Of a stretch of DNA of 5,040 nucleotides, positions 1-5,040 are shown piece after piece. The DNA is from Pseudomonadota bacterium (GTDB lineage: Bacteria; Pseudomonadota; Gammaproteobacteria; Xanthomonadales; Xanthomonadaceae). The position numbers and the translations under genes were made by a program. The notes under the pieces were generated by a model, which saw nothing but the letters and a program-made list of their open reading frames with translations, was not told the DNA's origin and made no database searches. The DNA is taken from the NCBI GenBank assembly GCA_025355485.1, contig JANXZP010000204.1, positions 1 to 5,040 of the forward strand. The letters run 5' to 3'. How positions within the stretch are numbered: the first letter of the stretch is position 1; each line of letters begins with the position of its first letter.

Positions 1-972
1 GCCGCCCTTGGTCGCGAGCCAGATGCTGCCTTCGCGATCCTGCAACATGCCCAGCACGCGTTGCGTCCCCGGCACCGCGACCGCATGCATGGCTGCATCC
101 GCGGCACCGTCGCTGATCGTTGCGTCGCGCCGACGCAGCAGGCCCGGCACGCTGAGCCAGTAGCCGCCATCGCGATCGCGCAGGATGCCGGTGACGCGCG
201 GGTCGTCGGCGTTCGGATTCCAGTGCAGTGCGCGTACCTTGCCGTCCGGCTCGCGCAGCGACAATCCGGATTTCGTCGCGAACCAGATGCGCCCGTTCGA
301 CTCGGCGCTGATCGCGAACACCAACGTGCTGGCGACGCCGGGCGCATCCACGCGTTCGAAATCGCGCCCCGTCCAGCGCGCCGCACCTGCGGTGGTGGCG
401 ACCCACAGTTCGCCGCGCGCATCCACCGTCAAGGCCAGCACGTTCGAGTCGGGCAGGCTGCGTGGATCGTCCTTGACCGGCTGGTAGTTGGACAGCGCGC
501 CGTTCGCCGCCATCCGATACAGGCCGCCACCGAAGGTGCCGAACCACAACGCGCCATCGTGCGTGGACGCGATCGCGAACACGTCGTCCTCGCCCATCGA
601 CGGTGTGTTGGCATGGGTATAACGGCGAAAATGCGCGCCGTCGGATTGCAGCATCGCGAGGCCCTGGCCTTCGATCGCGACCCACACGCGGCTCCGCGCA
701 TCCACGTGCAGCGCCTGCACCAAATTGCCGGGCAGCGAACCTGGATCGACTGGATCGTGCCGCCAGACGCGGAAGCCCGCGCCGTCGTATCGCGCGAGCC
801 CATCGTCGGTCGCCAGCCACAGGTAGCCGCGTGCATCCAGCGCGAGCGCGTTCACCGCGCTCGACGGCATGCCGTCGGCGACCCCGTAGCTGCGGAACAG
901 CGGCGTCTCCGGCGTTGCCGCATGGGCAGCCGCCAGCAGCCAGAACAGGCAGCAGGTCATGATGTAGCGCAT
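1..972 (-). CDS. Two-component-regulator propeller sensor protein, N-terminal part (3' end outside window)
   Basis: Reading the minus strand from ATG at 972 gives 324 codons without a stop down to base 1, so the gene is cut by the window edge. Residues 1-18 form a signal peptide: a short basic start, a hydrophobic stretch CCLFWLLAAA, then AHA before the likely cleavage site. Seven blade-like repeats of the Reg_prop type follow. Each has a D-x-x-G-x-(L/I)-W-(L/F/V)-(A/G)-T-like strand, with the key Trp at 52, 97, 143, 190, 230, 272 and 318 (spacing 40-47). Typical Reg_prop sensors have about 14 blades, then a Y_Y_Y domain, a transmembrane helix and a cytoplasmic histidine kinase or GGDEF output; which output applies here cannot be seen. 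The propeller should lie in the periplasm and sense an unknown ligand. Start 972 is preferred because AGGGGG lies 4 nt upstream; the in-frame ATG at 990 has GAGG directly against it, too close to act as a ribosome site. Family call is firm, ligand unknown. Confidence 0.88.
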   Translation of the reverse strand, partial: MRYIMTCCLFWLLAAAHAATPETPLFRSYGVADGMPSSAVNALALDARGYLWLATDDGLARYDGAGFRVWRHDPVDPGSLPGNLVQALHVDARSRVWVAIEGQGLAMLQSDGAHFRRYTHANTPSMGEDDVFAIASTHDGALWFGTFGGGLYRMAANGALSNYQPVKDDPRSLPDSNVLALTVDARGELWVATTAGAARWTGRDFERVDAPGVASTLVFAISAESNGRIWFATKSGLSLREPDGKVRALHWNPNADDPRVTGILRDRDGGYWLSVPGLLRRRDATISDGAADAAMHAVAVPGTQRVLGMLQDREGSIWLATKGG

Positions 973-1029
973 GGTTCCCCCTGCGGCCATCCTCGCAACG
1001 CAGCGTCGCGACCGCAAGCCTGAATGCAC

Positions 1030-1050
1030 ACAGGCGCCGGGAGCGCCTGT
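1030..1050. repeat. Intergenic palindrome, possible degenerate REP-like element
   Basis: ACAGGCGC at 1030-1037 and its exact reverse complement GCGCCTGT at 1043-1050 enclose a 5-nt loop (CGGGA), giving an 8-bp perfect stem. The right arm also takes part in a second possible hairpin, GCGCCT at 1043-1048 with AGTCGC at 1051-1056 (5 of 6 pairs, 2-nt loop). The text GGGAGCG...AGTCGCG across 1039-1057 resembles the GGGAGCGACTTCAGTCGCGA repeat that I recall from Xanthomonadales intergenic regions. It sits between two divergent genes, so it cannot be a shared terminator. It is either a REP-type repeat or an operator. Confidence 0.4.
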
Positions 1051-1077
1051 AGTCGCGCGAACCACGGCGTGCCGGCC

Positions 1078-1083
1078 TACAAT
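1078..1083 (+). promoter_or_regulatory. Possible -10 box (TACAAT) for the cytochrome b561-yceI operon
   Basis: TACAAT differs from the sigma-70 consensus TATAAT at one position and lies 57 nt before the cytochrome b561 start codon, within the only non-coding gap ahead of that operon. No convincing -35 box is present 16-18 nt upstream (the bases there are GC-rich), so this is a candidate only. Confidence 0.3.
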
Positions 1084-1127
1084 CGGCTGGCCCGATGCAT
1101 CGCCCCCCAACGCATCCGCATCATCGC

Positions 1128-1132
1128 AGGAG
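1128..1132 (+). promoter_or_regulatory. Ribosome binding site deciding the cytochrome b561 start
   Basis: AGGAG lies 8 nt upstream of ATG 1141. The same frame stays open back to an ATG at 1024, but that start would add 39 residues encoded by intergenic DNA containing the palindrome and the -10 candidate. The strong Shine-Dalgarno site and the family N-terminus (charged residues, then WLHW) both select 1141. Confidence 0.75.
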
Positions 1133-1140
1133 TCGCACCG

Positions 1141-1704
1141 ATGACGACCGTCGCACCCGTACGCTGGAATCGCTTCGCGCAATGGCTGCACTGGTTGATC
1201 GCGCTGATGATCGTCGGGATGGGGACCGTCGGACTGCTGATGACCGGCATGACGCCATCGCCGGACAAGATCAAAATCTACGCGCTGCACAAATCGTTCG
1301 GCATCACCGTGCTGATGCTGGTCGGGCTGCGCCTGGTGTGGCGGCTGGCGACGCGACATCCGCCAGAGGTCCCCGGACCGGCATGGCAGCGCTGGTCGGC
1401 ATCGGCGGTGCACTTCGCGCTGTACGTACTGATGTTCGCGATACCGCTGTCGGGCTGGCTGTTCAACTCGGCCGCGAATTTTCCGTTGCAATGGTTCGGT
1501 ATCGTCCACTTGCCCGCGTTGTGGGGCCCAGATCCGGCAGTGAAACACCTGGCGCGTGAAGTGCACGAGGACGCATTCTGGATTCTTGCCACGCTCGTCG
1601 TCGTGCACGCGGCAGCCGCGTTCAAGCATCATTACTTCGACCACGACGACACCCTGCGGCGGATGCTGCCGGGCCTGCCACCACCGGATGGAGACAAGCC
1701 ATGA
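1141..1704 (+). CDS. yceJ: Cytochrome b561, YceJ/CybB type
   Basis: This 187-residue integral inner-membrane diheme cytochrome b belongs to the bacterial b561 family, whose members exchange electrons with the quinone pool; E. coli CybB is a superoxide:ubiquinone oxidoreductase. Four hydrophobic segments are visible at about 15-36, 50-70, 88-108 and 144-162. The four expected heme ligands are present: His17 (WLHW), His50 (ALHKSFG), His142 (VHED) and His156 (VVHAA). Their spacing closely matches CybB His13, 47, 137 and 151. Length is normal for the family. A cytoplasmic tail, about 163-187, is rich in His/Asp and then Pro. The stop overlaps the yceI start as ATGA, so the two genes are probably translationally coupled, the same order as E. 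coli yceJ-yceI. The symbol rests on that gene order as well as on family membership. Whether this protein oxidises superoxide or serves YceI specifically is not determinable here. Confidence 0.93.
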   Translation: MTTVAPVRWNRFAQWLHWLIALMIVGMGTVGLLMTGMTPSPDKIKIYALHKSFGITVLMLVGLRLVWRLATRHPPEVPGPAWQRWSASAVHFALYVLMFAIPLSGWLFNSAANFPLQWFGIVHLPALWGPDPAVKHLAREVHEDAFWILATLVVVHAAAAFKHHYFDHDDTLRRMLPGLPPPDGDKP

Positions 1705-2315
1705 ACCTGCGACTTATTGCGTTTGCACTCGTATTGTCTATTCCGTTCGCCGCGCAAGCAGGCACCTGGCACGCCGATGCCAAGTCGTCGACCCTGGGGT
1801 TTTCCGGCATCTACCAGGGCGATGCATTCGACGGCCGCTTCAAGACCTTCGATGCGACGATCGCCTTCGATCCCGCGCAGTTATCGACGTCGCGCTTCGA
1901 CGTGAAGATCATCCTCGCGAGCGCCGACACCGCGAATTCCGAACGCGACGATTCGTTGCACGGCAGCGATTTCTTCGACACTGCGCACACCCCGATCGCG
2001 ACGTATTCCGCGACAAAATTCCGCGGCCTCGGCGGCAATCGCTACGCGGCCGATGGCACGCTGACTCTGCACGGCATCAGCAAGCCTGTGACCATGACCT
2101 TCGCCTGGGCCACGGGCGCAACACCGGCGCTGGTCGGCGATGCTGTCGTGAACCGGCTCGACTTCAAGGTCGGCGGCGGCCAGTGGGCCGACACCAGCAT
2201 GATCGGCAATGCGATCAAGGTGCACGCGGCGTTGAAGCTCACCGCGGCCGCACCTGCCGCGATCAAGCCCGGAGTGCCGCGCGAACCCAAGCCCATGGCC
2301 AGGAAAGGCTCGTAA
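1701..2315 (+). CDS. yceI: YceI family periplasmic lipid/quinone-binding protein
   Basis: This 204-residue precursor has a signal peptide at about 1-20 (MNLRLIAFALVLSIPFAAQA, then GTW), so the product is periplasmic. The mature part is a YceI domain, a lipocalin-like beta-barrel that in solved family members holds a long isoprenoid chain. Visible hallmarks are GRFKTFDATIAFDP (45-58), a DDSLHGSDFFD block (83-93) followed by HTPIATYSATKF (96-107), GTLTLHGISKPVTM (119-132) and NRLDFKVGGGQWADTSMIGN (151-170). After about residue 183 comes a Pro/Lys/Arg-rich tail that looks disordered and lies outside the fold. GGAG at 1690-1693 is 7 nt before the ATG. The gene overlaps the cytochrome b561 stop by 4 nt, suggesting that YceI carries a quinone-like ligand for, or protects the ligand of, the adjacent cytochrome. 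That partnership is inference; the exact function of YceI proteins is not settled. Confidence 0.95.
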   Translation: MNLRLIAFALVLSIPFAAQAGTWHADAKSSTLGFSGIYQGDAFDGRFKTFDATIAFDPAQLSTSRFDVKIILASADTANSERDDSLHGSDFFDTAHTPIATYSATKFRGLGGNRYAADGTLTLHGISKPVTMTFAWATGATPALVGDAVVNRLDFKVGGGQWADTSMIGNAIKVHAALKLTAAAPAAIKPGVPREPKPMARKGS

Positions 2316-2321
2316 CGCACG

Positions 2322-2546
2322 CTACAGCAGGAACGCGCGCACCGCCGCCGCATCGAACGGCCAGCCGAGTTCGCGATCGCTTTCGCTATCGCGCAGCACC
2401 GGAACGCGCACGCCGTAGCGCGTTTCGAGATGCGCGTCGCCGTCGATCCATTCGCTCTCGAACTCCGGCAGTCGCGCCTGCGCGAGCACTTCCAGCGCGG
2501 CATCGCAAAGCGGGCAATCGTCGCGCTGGTAGAGGACGTAACGCAT
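2322..2546 (-). CDS. Glutaredoxin-like protein, DUF836 family
   Basis: This is a 74-residue cytosolic protein with a minimal thioredoxin/glutaredoxin fold. The N-terminal strand MRYVLYQR runs into DDCPLCD, giving a CPLC redox motif at Cys11-Cys14. A helix ALEVLAQARL follows, then ESEWIDGDAHLETRYGVRVPVL, in which Pro49 after Val48 is the expected cis-proline facing the CXXC, and a C-terminal GWPFDAAAVRAFL helix. Length fits DUF836 members, which are shorter than classical glutaredoxins. Its stop is 6 nt from the yceI stop (convergent). Its start is 103 nt from sdaA (divergent), so it has its own promoter, which I could not identify. The frame is open much further upstream, antisense to sdaA, but the family N-terminus starts at MRYVLYQ, so 2546 is chosen although no good Shine-Dalgarno site precedes it. 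It is a presumed thiol-disulfide or glutathione-linked reductase; substrate unknown. Confidence 0.87.
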   Translation of the reverse strand: MRYVLYQRDDCPLCDAALEVLAQARLPEFESEWIDGDAHLETRYGVRVPVLRDSESDRELGWPFDAAAVRAFLL

Positions 2547-2586
2547 CGGAATGGGCTTGCTCTGTGGCACAAGGTGGGCAGAGGCA

Positions 2587-2592
2587 TAGAAT
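2587..2592 (+). promoter_or_regulatory. Possible -10 box (TAGAAT) for the sdaA operon
   Basis: TAGAAT matches the sigma-70 -10 consensus at five of six positions and lies 57 nt before the sdaA start, in the 103-nt gap between the divergent glutaredoxin-like gene and sdaA. The nearest TTGCTC-like -35 candidate (from 2557) is about 24 nt away, too far for a standard spacer, so the -35 element is unresolved. Confidence 0.3.
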
Positions 2593-2649
2593 AGCCGCGC
2601 GCGCTGCGTTTGATTCGATCCGGCGCACATCCCCACATAGCGAGCCGCC

Positions 2650-4032
2650 ATGGCAGTCAGCGTTTTCGATTTGTTCAAGATCGGCATCGGGCCGTCCTCT
2701 TCGCACACGGTCGGGCCGATGCGCGCGGCCGCGCGGTTCGTCACCCGCTGGCTCGACGAGGCCGGCACGCTGGATCGCGTCGCACGCGTGCGCGCCGAGT
2801 TGTTCGGTTCGCTCGCGTTGACCGGCCGCGGCCACGGCACCGACAAGGCGGTGCTGATGGGTCTCGAAGGCGAATGGCCGGACAAGATCGATCCGGATGG
2901 AATCCCGGTGAAACTCGCGCGCATCCGCGGCGAGAAAGTCCTGCACCTGCTCGGCAAGCACGCGATCGCGTTCGACGAGAAAACCGACCTCATCTTCAAC
3001 AAGCGGCAGAAACTGCCGTTCCATCCGAATGGGATGCGCTTCGCCGCGTTCGACGCGGACGGCAACGAACTCGCGACGCGCGACTACTACTCGGTCGGCG
3101 GCGGCTTCGTGGTCAACCAGGACGACGCCTCCCACGATCGCATCGTCGCCGACACCACCGTGCTGCCTTATCCGTTCGCATCGGGCGATGAACTGCTCGC
3201 GCTCTGCGCGAAAAACAACATCAGCATCGCCGAGTTGATGTTCGCCAACGAACGCGTCTGGCGCAGCGACACGGAAATCACCGACGGCCTGCGCGCGATC
3301 TGGAACGCAATGCAGGACTGCGTCGCGCGTGGCACCCGCAACGCCGGCACCTTGCCCGGCGGCCTGCATGTCGTGCGTCGCGCGCCGACCCTGCACGACG
3401 ATTTGAGCGAACGTCCGGAAGCCGCGATGCGCGACCCGCTCACCGTGCTCGACTGGGTGAACCTGTATGCGCTCGCAGTGAACGAGGAGAACGCCGCCGG
3501 CGGACGCGTGGTCACCGCGCCGACCAATGGCGCGGCCGGCATCGTGCCGGCGGTGATGCACTACTACGACCGTTTCTGTCCTGGTTCGTCGGAAGAAAAC
3601 GTATTCGACTTCCTGCTCACTGCCGGCGCGATCGGCATCCTCTACAAGGAAAACGCCTCGATCTCGGGCGCCGAAGTCGGCTGCCAGGGCGAGGTCGGCG
3701 TCGCGTGCTCGATGGCTGCGGGCGGTCTTACCGCCGCACTTGGCGGATCGCTCGGCCAGGTCGAGAACGCGGCGGAGATCGGCATGGAGCACAACCTCGG
3801 CCTGACCTGCGATCCGATCGGCGGGCTCGTGCAGATCCCGTGCATCGAACGCAACGCGATGGGCGCGGTGAAAGCGATCAATGCGAGCCGCATGGCCCTG
3901 CGCGGCGACGGCAAGCACCGCGTCAGCCTCGACAAGGTCATCAAGACCATGCGCGATACCGGCCGCGACATGCAGGACAAGTACAAGGAAACCAGTCGCG
4001 GCGGACTGGCTGTCAACGTTATCGAGTGTTGA
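2650..4032 (+). CDS. sdaA: L-serine ammonia-lyase (L-serine dehydratase), iron-sulfur dependent, single-chain
   Basis: It deaminates L-serine to pyruvate and ammonia in the cytosol, using a [4Fe-4S] cluster rather than PLP. The 460-residue length is normal for the one-chain (type 2) enzyme. The beta domain is roughly 4-160 and holds IGIGPSSSHTVGPM (11-24); the alpha domain is roughly 190-460. Cluster cysteines are Cys345 (EVGCQGEVG), Cys387 (LTCDPIGG) and Cys398 (QIPCIERNA). APTNGAAGIVPA (290-301) is a further family signature. The chain ends in Cys460. In the Legionella enzyme the last cysteine is the fourth cluster ligand and an internal competitive inhibitor; from memory its cysteines are 343, 385, 396 and 458, exactly two lower each. 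Start 2650 is the only one possible: an in-frame TAG lies at 2638-2640 with no start codon between. The ribosome site is weak (GCGAG, 5 nt upstream). It is the first gene of a tight three-gene run. The cluster makes the enzyme oxygen-sensitive, as in the family. Confidence 0.97.
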   Translation: MAVSVFDLFKIGIGPSSSHTVGPMRAAARFVTRWLDEAGTLDRVARVRAELFGSLALTGRGHGTDKAVLMGLEGEWPDKIDPDGIPVKLARIRGEKVLHLLGKHAIAFDEKTDLIFNKRQKLPFHPNGMRFAAFDADGNELATRDYYSVGGGFVVNQDDASHDRIVADTTVLPYPFASGDELLALCAKNNISIAELMFANERVWRSDTEITDGLRAIWNAMQDCVARGTRNAGTLPGGLHVVRRAPTLHDDLSERPEAAMRDPLTVLDWVNLYALAVNEENAAGGRVVTAPTNGAAGIVPAVMHYYDRFCPGSSEENVFDFLLTAGAIGILYKENASISGAEVGCQGEVGVACSMAAGGLTAALGGSLGQVENAAEIGMEHNLGLTCDPIGGLVQIPCIERNAMGAVKAINASRMALRGDGKHRVSLDKVIKTMRDTGRDMQDKYKETSRGGLAVNVIEC

Positions 4033-4037
4033 GCGCC

Positions 4038-4529
4038 ATGCGAAGGATTGCCGTCGCTGCCGTCTGTTTCGCACTCGCTGCGTGCTCGCACATCCACGTC
4101 CCGCATTTCTCGAAGCAGCCCGTCGTCGGCGTAGTGGAATACGACACCGGCTTGACGAAGTTTTCGACTGTGACCGGCATCTACCACCAGGACATGTGCG
4201 CGGAACGCGACTCCGACGCGCAGGTGCACCTGGGCAATTCCGAGATGGGATCGATCCTCAAGCAGGCGGACAAGACCGGTTTCTACCGCGTGCCGGCCAA
4301 CCTGCGCACGGACTGGTCCGACCCCAGCGACCAGCCGGCGCACTGCGCGGCGTTCCGACTGCACATCGAATCCGGCGCGCTGCACAACGACGTGCGCTGG
4401 GACTGCGGACGCGATGGATCGAACACCCCACCCGCAGAAGTCGCGCCGCTGGTACTACAGATCCAGAAAATCCTGCAATCAAAACCCGAAGTTCGTGCGC
4501 TGCCTTGGTCAAGTTGCCAGGTGCATTGA
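4038..4529 (+). CDS. Putative lipoprotein of unknown function
   Basis: I do not recognise a family. The 163-residue precursor starts MRRIAVAAVCFALAAC: two arginines, a hydrophobic core and a LAAC lipobox with Cys16 as the lipidation site, so the mature protein of 148 residues should be anchored to the outer membrane or periplasmic face. Ser17 at position +2 favours the outer membrane by the E. coli rule. The mature part has four cysteines (54, 103, 123, 160), enough for two disulfides, and looks like a small mixed alpha/beta domain. Its strand-like stretches are VVGVVEYDTG (29-38), AAFRLHIESG (104-113) and ALHNDVRWDCG (114-124); PAEVAPLVLQIQKIL (132-146) probably forms a helix. The ATG is 5 nt after the sdaA stop with only a weak GAG ahead, so translation is probably coupled to sdaA. 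The frame is open far upstream inside sdaA, but the lipobox fixes the start here. GC content resembles sdaA. Confidence 0.83.
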   Translation: MRRIAVAAVCFALAACSHIHVPHFSKQPVVGVVEYDTGLTKFSTVTGIYHQDMCAERDSDAQVHLGNSEMGSILKQADKTGFYRVPANLRTDWSDPSDQPAHCAAFRLHIESGALHNDVRWDCGRDGSNTPPAEVAPLVLQIQKILQSKPEVRALPWSSCQVH

Positions 4530-4533
4530 CACC

Positions 4534-4989
4534 ATGAGCCCGGCACGTTCAGTCGGATGGCTTCTTTTCTACGCCGGAGCACTCGCTGTTCAGGGCTGTG
4601 CTTCACATCGGGGAATGACCCTCGAAGAGCGCCGGGATCGGTTCGCACAGACCTGCTCCGCGCAAGGTGGGCATTTGGCCAGTTATGGATTCAGCGGGCT
4701 TGATCTCCAGTGCGAATGGAATACGACCGACGCTGGAAAGGAATGCAGGAATACCTCTGGCTGCGAAGGTATTTGTGCAGTACCCGGAGATCCATTGAAG
4801 CCAGACCCGATGAAGACGCGTGGAGGAGTTGCCAAGGTCAGTACCGTTGAATATGCCTATCCAATCGGAACGAAGATGTCCGGAATATGTTCCAGCACGC
4901 GGTTGGCTACAAAAGCAGCGTCCCTCAACTGCAAGTGGCTCTACATCGATAACGGCACGGTGCAGAAAGCGCTATGTTTCGCAGAATAG
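4534..4989 (+). CDS. Cysteine-rich putative lipoprotein with a DAGKxC motif
   Basis: This is a 151-residue precursor. MSPARSVGWLLFYAGALAVQGC is a lipoprotein-type signal ending in a VQGC lipobox with Cys22; Gln at -2 is tolerated but less usual. The mature part has eight further cysteines (41, 60, 71, 77, 81, 119, 133, 148), suggesting four disulfides in the periplasm or on the outer membrane. The order TCSAQGGHL (40-48), QCEWN (59-63), DAGKECRNTSGCEGIC (66-81), SGICSS (116-121), NCKW (132-135) and LCFAE (147-151) fits a pattern I remember from small secreted bacterial proteins of unknown function (DAGKxC..C.G.C, then C, C and a C-terminal LCxx). Hand counts over 4741-4980 give 125 of 240 G+C (52%), against 80 of 120 (67%) for two sample lines of sdaA. 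Codons such as AGG (Arg72) and ATA (Ile118) appear. The start is 4 nt after the previous stop, so it is probably co-transcribed. Transfer or fast evolution may explain the composition. Function unknown. Confidence 0.83.
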   Translation: MSPARSVGWLLFYAGALAVQGCASHRGMTLEERRDRFAQTCSAQGGHLASYGFSGLDLQCEWNTTDAGKECRNTSGCEGICAVPGDPLKPDPMKTRGGVAKVSTVEYAYPIGTKMSGICSSTRLATKAASLNCKWLYIDNGTVQKALCFAE

Positions 4990-5002
4990 GCGACAAATCG
5001 CT

Positions 5003-5040
5003 TTAGCTTGTTGCGGCAATCCGCAACACGTCATCGAGCA
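5003..5040 (-). CDS. Possible C-terminal end of a convergent gene (partial)
   Basis: Reading the minus strand inward from the right edge, one frame gives a protein-like ending LDDVLRIAATS and then TAA at 5005-5003. A gene ending here would be convergent with the cysteine-rich lipoprotein gene across a 13-nt gap, which suits the dense packing of the window. Eleven codons are too few to prove coding; other frames also lack disproof. No family is assigned. Confidence 0.27.
   Translation of the reverse strand, partial: LDDVLRIAATS
5009..5028. terminator. Hairpin downstream of the sdaA operon, possible terminator
   Basis: TGTTGCGG at 5009-5016 and CCGCAACA at 5021-5028 form an 8-bp perfect stem around the 4-nt loop CAAT, 19 nt after the last stop codon. 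Position fits a terminator for the three-gene operon, but no T-run follows on either strand within the window, so it is not a classic intrinsic terminator. It would lie inside the possible convergent gene end if that is real. Confidence 0.35.

Noticed and set aside
61..1023. 320-residue open frame on the plus strand
   Set aside because: It is antisense to the propeller sensor, whose signal peptide and seven regular blades prove the minus strand codes. The plus frame shows Arg/Ala-rich text without motifs.
1024..1140. Upstream start at 1024 for cytochrome b561
   Set aside because: The added 39 residues come from intergenic DNA with a palindrome. The strong AGGAG site and the family N-terminus place the start at 1141.
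2313..2324. Shared terminator between the convergent yceI and glutaredoxin-like genes
   Set aside because: Only 6 nt separate the stops and I see no stem-loop with a T-run there.
2565..2580. Sigma-54-like TGGCAC followed by GGGCA with GG-N10-GC spacing upstream of sdaA
   Set aside because: The -24 half is good, but the -12 half lacks the TT of TTGCA, and GG-N10-GC is common by chance in GC-rich DNA. No enhancer-type site was seen.
1556..2821. 421-residue open frame on the plus strand
   Set aside because: It runs out of frame through the end of cytochrome b561, all of yceI, the antisense of the glutaredoxin-like gene and the start of sdaA, and is Arg-rich without domains.
2322..3065. Long 247-residue version of the glutaredoxin-like protein
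   Set aside because: The added N-terminal 173 residues are mostly antisense to sdaA and have no family match; the thioredoxin-like fold begins at the ATG at 2546.
2386..4074. 562-residue open frame on the minus strand across sdaA
   Set aside because: It is antisense to a full-length, motif-complete sdaA. Its translation is rich in Arg, Ala, His and Asp without domain structure, as expected from the complement of GC-rich coding DNA.
4414..4533. Upstream start at 4414 for the cysteine-rich lipoprotein
   Set aside because: It would put 40 residues overlapping the preceding gene ahead of the signal sequence and bury the lipobox; ATG 4534 gives a normal lipoprotein signal.

Overview
The window is GC-rich chromosomal DNA with dense coding, short intergenic gaps and strong C/G preference at third codon positions. 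Gene content points to a gammaproteobacterium of the Xanthomonadales/Lysobacterales type: a periplasmic beta-propeller sensor, a cytochrome b561-YceI pair, a short DUF836 glutaredoxin-like protein, a one-chain iron-sulfur L-serine dehydratase, and an intergenic palindrome resembling the REP-type repeats I remember from that group. This placement is inference; no marker gene is present.

Layout. (1) 1-972, minus strand: N-terminal 324 residues of a secreted two-component-regulator propeller sensor. It runs off the left edge, so its output domain is not visible. (2) 973-1140: 168-nt divergent intergenic region with an 8-bp perfect palindrome and a possible -10 box. (3) 1141-2315, plus strand: a two-gene operon, cytochrome b561 (yceJ-like) and a secreted YceI lipocalin-like protein, joined by a 4-nt ATGA overlap. 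(4) 2322-2546, minus strand: a 74-residue CPLC thioredoxin-fold protein, convergent with yceI (6-nt gap) and divergent from the next operon across 103 nt. (5) 2650-4989, plus strand: sdaA followed after 5 nt by a 163-residue putative lipoprotein and after 4 nt by a 151-residue cysteine-rich putative lipoprotein with clearly lower GC. (6) 4990-5040: a small hairpin and perhaps the last 11 codons of a convergent gene.

How the parts fit. The b561/YceI pair belongs to the cell envelope: a diheme quinol-linked membrane cytochrome plus a periplasmic protein whose fold binds isoprenoid-type lipids such as quinones. SdaA is a cytosolic catabolic enzyme turning L-serine into pyruvate and ammonia. Its C-terminal residue is a cysteine in the position that caps the [4Fe-4S] cluster in the Legionella enzyme. 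The two proteins packed behind it look like envelope lipoproteins with no obvious link to serine catabolism, and they are the least explained part of the window. I found no tRNA, rRNA, CRISPR array, insertion sequence or phage gene. No gene-free stretch exceeds 300 bases.
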